Assembly (NCBI GenBank): GCA_007132595.1
Contig: SLOH01000177.1
Location: forward strand, 1 to 8,438
Direction: 5' to 3'
From: Waddliaceae bacterium
GTDB lineage: Bacteria; Chlamydiota; Chlamydiia; Chlamydiales; SLOH01
DNA length: 8,438 nucleotides
Part shown: piece by piece, positions 5,809 to 8,438 of the stretch
How the letters are laid out: each line of letters begins with the position of its first letter
Position numbering within the stretch: position 1 is the stretch's first letter
Notes under the pieces: generated by a model
What the model saw: only the letters and a program-made list of their open reading frames with translations
The model's database searches: none
What the model was told of the DNA's origin: nothing
Made by a program: the position numbers and the translations under genes

Positions 5809-7679
5809 AACGCCTGCCCCACGCTAAAGTAAACCTGACCCCAGCTATCAATTCCCTTTCTTCTGTTTAAAGGAAATGCAACATCTAAACGCAAAGGGCC
5901 AACGGGAGTGTAGTACCGCAACCCCACTCCTACAGAATGTAGCAGTGTTGGGAGTTTTCTTGTTTCAATAATTCTTTTAAAGTCTTCATCTTCTTCTTGA
6001 GCTGCGATAATCTGTTTGGTTCCTGTCCAGATAGGTGAATCGAAAACGTTTCCAAAGTCATAAAAACTGACGAGACCAAATTTAGCAGTTGCATGCCATC
6101 TGAGTTCAAGAGATTGCGTGAAGATTGACTCACCGCCAATGGGTTTATCACTTCTCTTGCCATCCTCTTTAAGTGTTGTTAAAATCGAGCTGACAGTAAA
6201 ATAGTCGTAACCGCGCAAATTATTCTCAGACCCTGCGTAAAATCGCTCGGAAGGGGGAATGTTTTCTCTCGATGTGCCGATAGTGGTTCCCAAAGTTGTT
6301 TTAGACGCAAAAACCAATCGGGCACGAGTTGAAAGTGGATAGTACGTTGTATAGGTACCAATCAGCGTATGGTAATCGAAGTACGGGGTTGTAATTTGAA
6401 ATGAAGGAATCACTTTTAACGAAAGGGAGCTTCCATCTTGCGGGTCGAGCAGATCGCATACATTGCTCCAGTACATATGCAGCGGAATTTTGAATAAATT
6501 ATACGAACGCTCGATGACACAGTCGATAATGTCTGTTCCCGGGAGCGGATCGGCATCTGCACTTGAGTTGAAAAGGTTTGTGTATTTTAGTCCATATGAG
6601 AACCTAAACGTTGGTGTCACCCGCTTATTTAGAAGCGCAGTCAAGCTGAGGGATCTTTCTCTATACGCCTCAACTTTTTCATGTTGAAGCTCTGTTCGGA
6701 AAATTAAGTCCTGGTCTTGTGTCCAGACGTCGGGTTCAATATAGAAGAAGTTAATATCTTGTCTCTTCTCAAGAGCCTCTAAAGTAATCCCGACATGTTC
6801 ACCGGAGTGAAAGTAATTGCGATGCCTCCACTCTGAAGTGAAACCGGGACCGAGCTGAGTAGAATAACTTCCCCCCACTTCGAAAGTTCTTTGGGGCGCC
6901 TCTACCACATCAATTTGCATTGGTAGGTATTGACCATCGATGAGTTCATTGTCGTGTGAGATTGAGATCGATTGAAATAGACGTGAATTTTCTAAAGAAA
7001 AAAGCGTGGACTGGACAGCACATGGGTCGTATGGGGCTCCGTATCTCCAATGGAGTTTTTTGTAAAAAAAACAGGGAGAGACTGAAAAATTTCCGCTAAT
7101 TTTCACATCACCAAAGTAGGCGTAGGGACCCATATCAATGTTGTATCTGACAGTGACTTGCGTACTTTCTTGATCCACAGTAACTTCACGCTTTTCAAGC
7201 TTTGCAAACGGATGGCCACGGCCGGAAAGAAAGTTTAGTAAATTTTGCTCGCCCTCTAAGATCCACTTCGGCCTGGCCTCGCAACCGAGATAGAGACCTA
7301 AACTTTCCGGTGTCAGCATGTAGGGATTCGGACATATTTCGACTCTTTCAAGCAGAAAGACCGGTCCTGGATCTATTAAGTATGTCACTTGGATAGGGGA
7401 TGTACTTAAGTTAATATCAACCGAGACTTTCGCATAGTAATACGCGTAGTGCTGCATCACCTCTAGCATGTTCTCAATGTCGCGCTCTGCTCGTCTGCGC
7501 AAGGCGGATTCTGTTCGTGGGGGGTGTTGTTGTTGAAAATGGAGCTGGGAGGCGTGATAGAGTCTTTTGAGTACATTTTCCTGAGTCACACCCGAAAACC
7601 TCACTTCATAGGAAAAGTCTCTCTCCCCGGATGAGCAAACAGCTGCATAAAAAAATAGTGTAAAGAAAAAATACCGCAT
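5805..7679 (-). CDS. tamA: TamA-like Omp85 outer-membrane assembly protein with three POTRA domains
   Basis: This 624-aa protein is close to E. coli TamA (577 aa) and shorter than BamA (about 810 aa). Residues 1-17 form a signal peptide. Three POTRA-like units follow at about 22-106, 107-183 and 184-262. The 16-strand barrel is expected at about 263-624. The Omp85 signature in loop 6 appears as FYAGSENNLRGY (480-491), with the conserved Arg489-Gly490 and an aromatic. The end, GVGLRYYTPVGPLRLDVAFP (584-603) and a terminal Phe, is the expected last strands and beta signal. Three POTRA domains and an adjacent tamB favour TamA over BamA, which normally has five. The ATG at 7679 has no obvious SD site. 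The stop overlaps the tamB TTG start. Four Cys lie in POTRA 2 and 3 (116, 133, 203, 220) and two in the barrel (387, 408), which is unusual for this family and would suit disulfide formation. Confidence 0.9.
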   Translation of the reverse strand: MRYFFFTLFFYAAVCSSGERDFSYEVRFSGVTQENVLKRLYHASQLHFQQQHPPRTESALRRRAERDIENMLEVMQHYAYYYAKVSVDINLSTSPIQVTYLIDPGPVFLLERVEICPNPYMLTPESLGLYLGCEARPKWILEGEQNLLNFLSGRGHPFAKLEKREVTVDQESTQVTVRYNIDMGPYAYFGDVKISGNFSVSPCFFYKKLHWRYGAPYDPCAVQSTLFSLENSRLFQSISISHDNELIDGQYLPMQIDVVEAPQRTFEVGGSYSTQLGPGFTSEWRHRNYFHSGEHVGITLEALEKRQDINFFYIEPDVWTQDQDLIFRTELQHEKVEAYRERSLSLTALLNKRVTPTFRFSYGLKYTNLFNSSADADPLPGTDIIDCVIERSYNLFKIPLHMYWSNVCDLLDPQDGSSLSLKVIPSFQITTPYFDYHTLIGTYTTYYPLSTRARLVFASKTTLGTTIGTSRENIPPSERFYAGSENNLRGYDYFTVSSILTTLKEDGKRSDKPIGGESIFTQSLELRWHATAKFGLVSFYDFGNVFDSPIWTGTKQIIAAQEEDEDFKRIIETRKLPTLLHSVGVGLRYYTPVGPLRLDVAFPLNRRKGIDSWGQVYFSVGQAF

Positions 7680-7689
7680 AACAAACTAA

Positions 7690-7719
7690 TTGACACTGAG
7701 GATAAGATTATCCTATATT
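7690..7719 (+). promoter_or_regulatory. Promoter of hemL (sigma70/sigma66 type)
   Basis: A perfect TTGACA (7690-7695) is followed after 18 nt by TATATT (7714-7719), five of six to consensus. This is the best promoter match in the window. Predicted transcription start is about 7726, only some 14 nt before the hemL ATG. It overlaps the opposing tamA promoter. Confidence 0.65.
7699..7714. promoter_or_regulatory. Operator-like dyad between hemL and tamA
   Basis: AGGATAA (7699-7705) and TTATCCT (7708-7714) are perfect 7-bp inverted arms around a 2-nt centre. The dyad fills the spacer between the hemL -35 and -10 boxes and covers the candidate tamA -10 box. A dimeric regulator bound here could block both genes. 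The identity of any regulator is unknown. Confidence 0.45.
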
Positions 7720-7735
7720 TGCTGTTTTTCAACAA
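7707..7735 (-). promoter_or_regulatory. Candidate promoter of tamA-tamB
   Basis: On the minus strand, TTGTTG (7735-7730) is followed after 17 nt by GATAAT (7712-7707), which is five of six to the TATAAT consensus. The -35 box matches only in TTG. Predicted transcription start is near 7700, giving a leader of about 20 nt without an SD site. The -10 box overlaps the dyad at 7699-7714. Confidence 0.45.
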
Positions 7736-7739
7736 GTGA

Positions 7740-8438
7740 ATGGATAGAAAAGTGACACTATATCAAAGACTTAGTGAGGTGATTCCCGGGGGTGTCAACT
7801 CTCCGGTACGTAGTTTTAAGGAGATAGGTCGAGAGCCTGTTATTGTAAAAAGCGCAAAAGGTAGCGCGCTTTTCGATGAGAATGACAAGGAATATATTGA
7901 CTATTGTTTAAGTTGGGGCGCGATTATCCTTGGTCATGCCGATTCTCAAATACTCGATGCAGTCTCCAAACGGATGGCAAAAGGGACAACCTTTGGGGCG
8001 TCTTGCGCGATTGAAGAGAAGCTTGCTCGAAAGGTTGTTGAAAATGTTCAGTCAATTGAAAAAGTACGCTTTGTCTCATCCGGTACAGAGGCGACGATGA
8101 GCGCTGTTCGCCTTGCCAGGGGCTACACGGGTCGCGATCTGATCGTTAAATTCGATGGCAACTATCACGGGCACGCAGATTTTTTTCTTGTGAAGGCAGG
8201 TTCAAGTGCAAGAGCATCTACTAAAGGAGTACCAAAGAGCGCTGTTCAAGATACGGTCTCTCTTCCGTATAACGATCCTGAGACAGTGCGGAGCTTTCTT
8301 AGAAACAACAAGGTTGCAGCCGTCATCCTTGAGCCGATTGCAGGAAACATGGGAGTAGTTCCCGCCACTCAAGAGTTTTTGCAGACCTTACGAGAGGAAA
8401 CGGCAAAAACTGGAGCCCTTTTGATTTTTGATGAGGTG
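7740..8438 (+). CDS. hemL: Glutamate-1-semialdehyde 2,1-aminomutase, N-terminal part (cut by window end)
   Basis: This PLP enzyme converts glutamate 1-semialdehyde to 5-aminolevulinate in the C5 pathway of heme synthesis. The first 233 codons are present of an expected total of about 426-430. The opening MDRKVTLYQRLSEVIPGGVN and SPVRSF are typical of HemL. Then come SSGTEATMSAVRLARG (113-128, PLP-phosphate region), FDGNYHGHAD (138-147), EPIAGNM (198-204) and FDEV (230-233), with the Asp that contacts the PLP ring nitrogen. The catalytic PLP lysine (about residue 265) lies beyond the window. The frame is open to the last base with no stop. The ATG at 7740 gives the expected N-terminus but has no SD site, and the predicted leader is about 14 nt. 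The stretch between KAG (152-154) and GVP (163-165) is about four residues shorter than I recall for the E. coli and Synechococcus enzymes. The gene is divergent from tamA with 60 nt between starts. Confidence 0.95.
   Translation, partial: MDRKVTLYQRLSEVIPGGVNSPVRSFKEIGREPVIVKSAKGSALFDENDKEYIDYCLSWGAIILGHADSQILDAVSKRMAKGTTFGASCAIEEKLARKVVENVQSIEKVRFVSSGTEATMSAVRLARGYTGRDLIVKFDGNYHGHADFFLVKAGSSARASTKGVPKSAVQDTVSLPYNDPETVRSFLRNNKVAAVILEPIAGNMGVVPATQEFLQTLREETAKTGALLIFDEV

Noticed and set aside
7626..7679. Possible lipoprotein signal in TamA (AAVC at residues 12-15)
   Set aside because: The residue before Cys is Val, not Gly, Ala or Ser, and Omp85 barrels are not lipoproteins; read as an ordinary signal peptide.
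5805..7679. BamA instead of TamA
   Set aside because: Only about 240 residues of POTRA-type sequence (three domains) and an overlapping downstream tamB; BamA normally has five POTRA domains.

Overview
The window suggests a Gram-negative, diderm bacterium. It carries a TamA/TamB-type outer-membrane assembly pair, a cyclophilin with a signal peptide, and the C5-pathway heme gene hemL. The compact genes, moderate to slightly AT-rich composition, weak Shine-Dalgarno (SD) use and this gene mix would fit an environmental chlamydia (Chlamydiota). Nothing in the sequence proves that phylum, so treat it as a low-to-moderate inference; a gammaproteobacterial intracellular lineage is an alternative.

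Layout from left to right: (1) azlC-azlD (50-1074, +), a two-subunit branched-chain amino-acid exporter joined by an ATGA overlap. (2) A 211-nt gene-free stretch (1075-1285) holding two inverted repeats and no gene. (3) A cyclophilin-type peptidyl-prolyl isomerase (1286-1828, -), probably exported, with an ambiguous start. (4) A rightward cluster divergent from it: a DUF202/YidH-like small membrane protein (1894-2271), a Nudix hydrolase of the ADP-ribose pyrophosphatase type (2322-2819), and a six-helix voltage-gated-type potassium channel (2794-3558) whose start overlaps the Nudix gene by 26 nt. (5) A leftward tamA-tamB operon (7679-3580, -), in which the tamB start (TTG) overlaps the tamA stop. 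It converges on the channel gene with only 21 nt between stops. (6) The first 233 codons of hemL (7740 to the window end, +), divergent from tamA.

How the genes work together: TamA (outer-membrane barrel with POTRA domains) and TamB (inner-membrane-anchored periplasm-spanning beta protein) form an envelope-spanning complex. The cyclophilin, if exported, would act in the same compartment. AzlCD, DUF202 and the channel are inner-membrane proteins. HemL makes 5-aminolevulinate for tetrapyrroles.

The points most worth a second look are: the 16-bp operator-like dyad inside the divergent hemL/tamA promoter region; the overlapping Nudix-channel gene pair; the half zinc-ribbon tail of the channel; the shortened active-site-loop region in HemL; and the choice of start, and so of cell compartment, for the cyclophilin. 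I did not see CRISPR arrays, insertion sequences, tRNA or rRNA genes. I found no clear evidence of a wholly new system.
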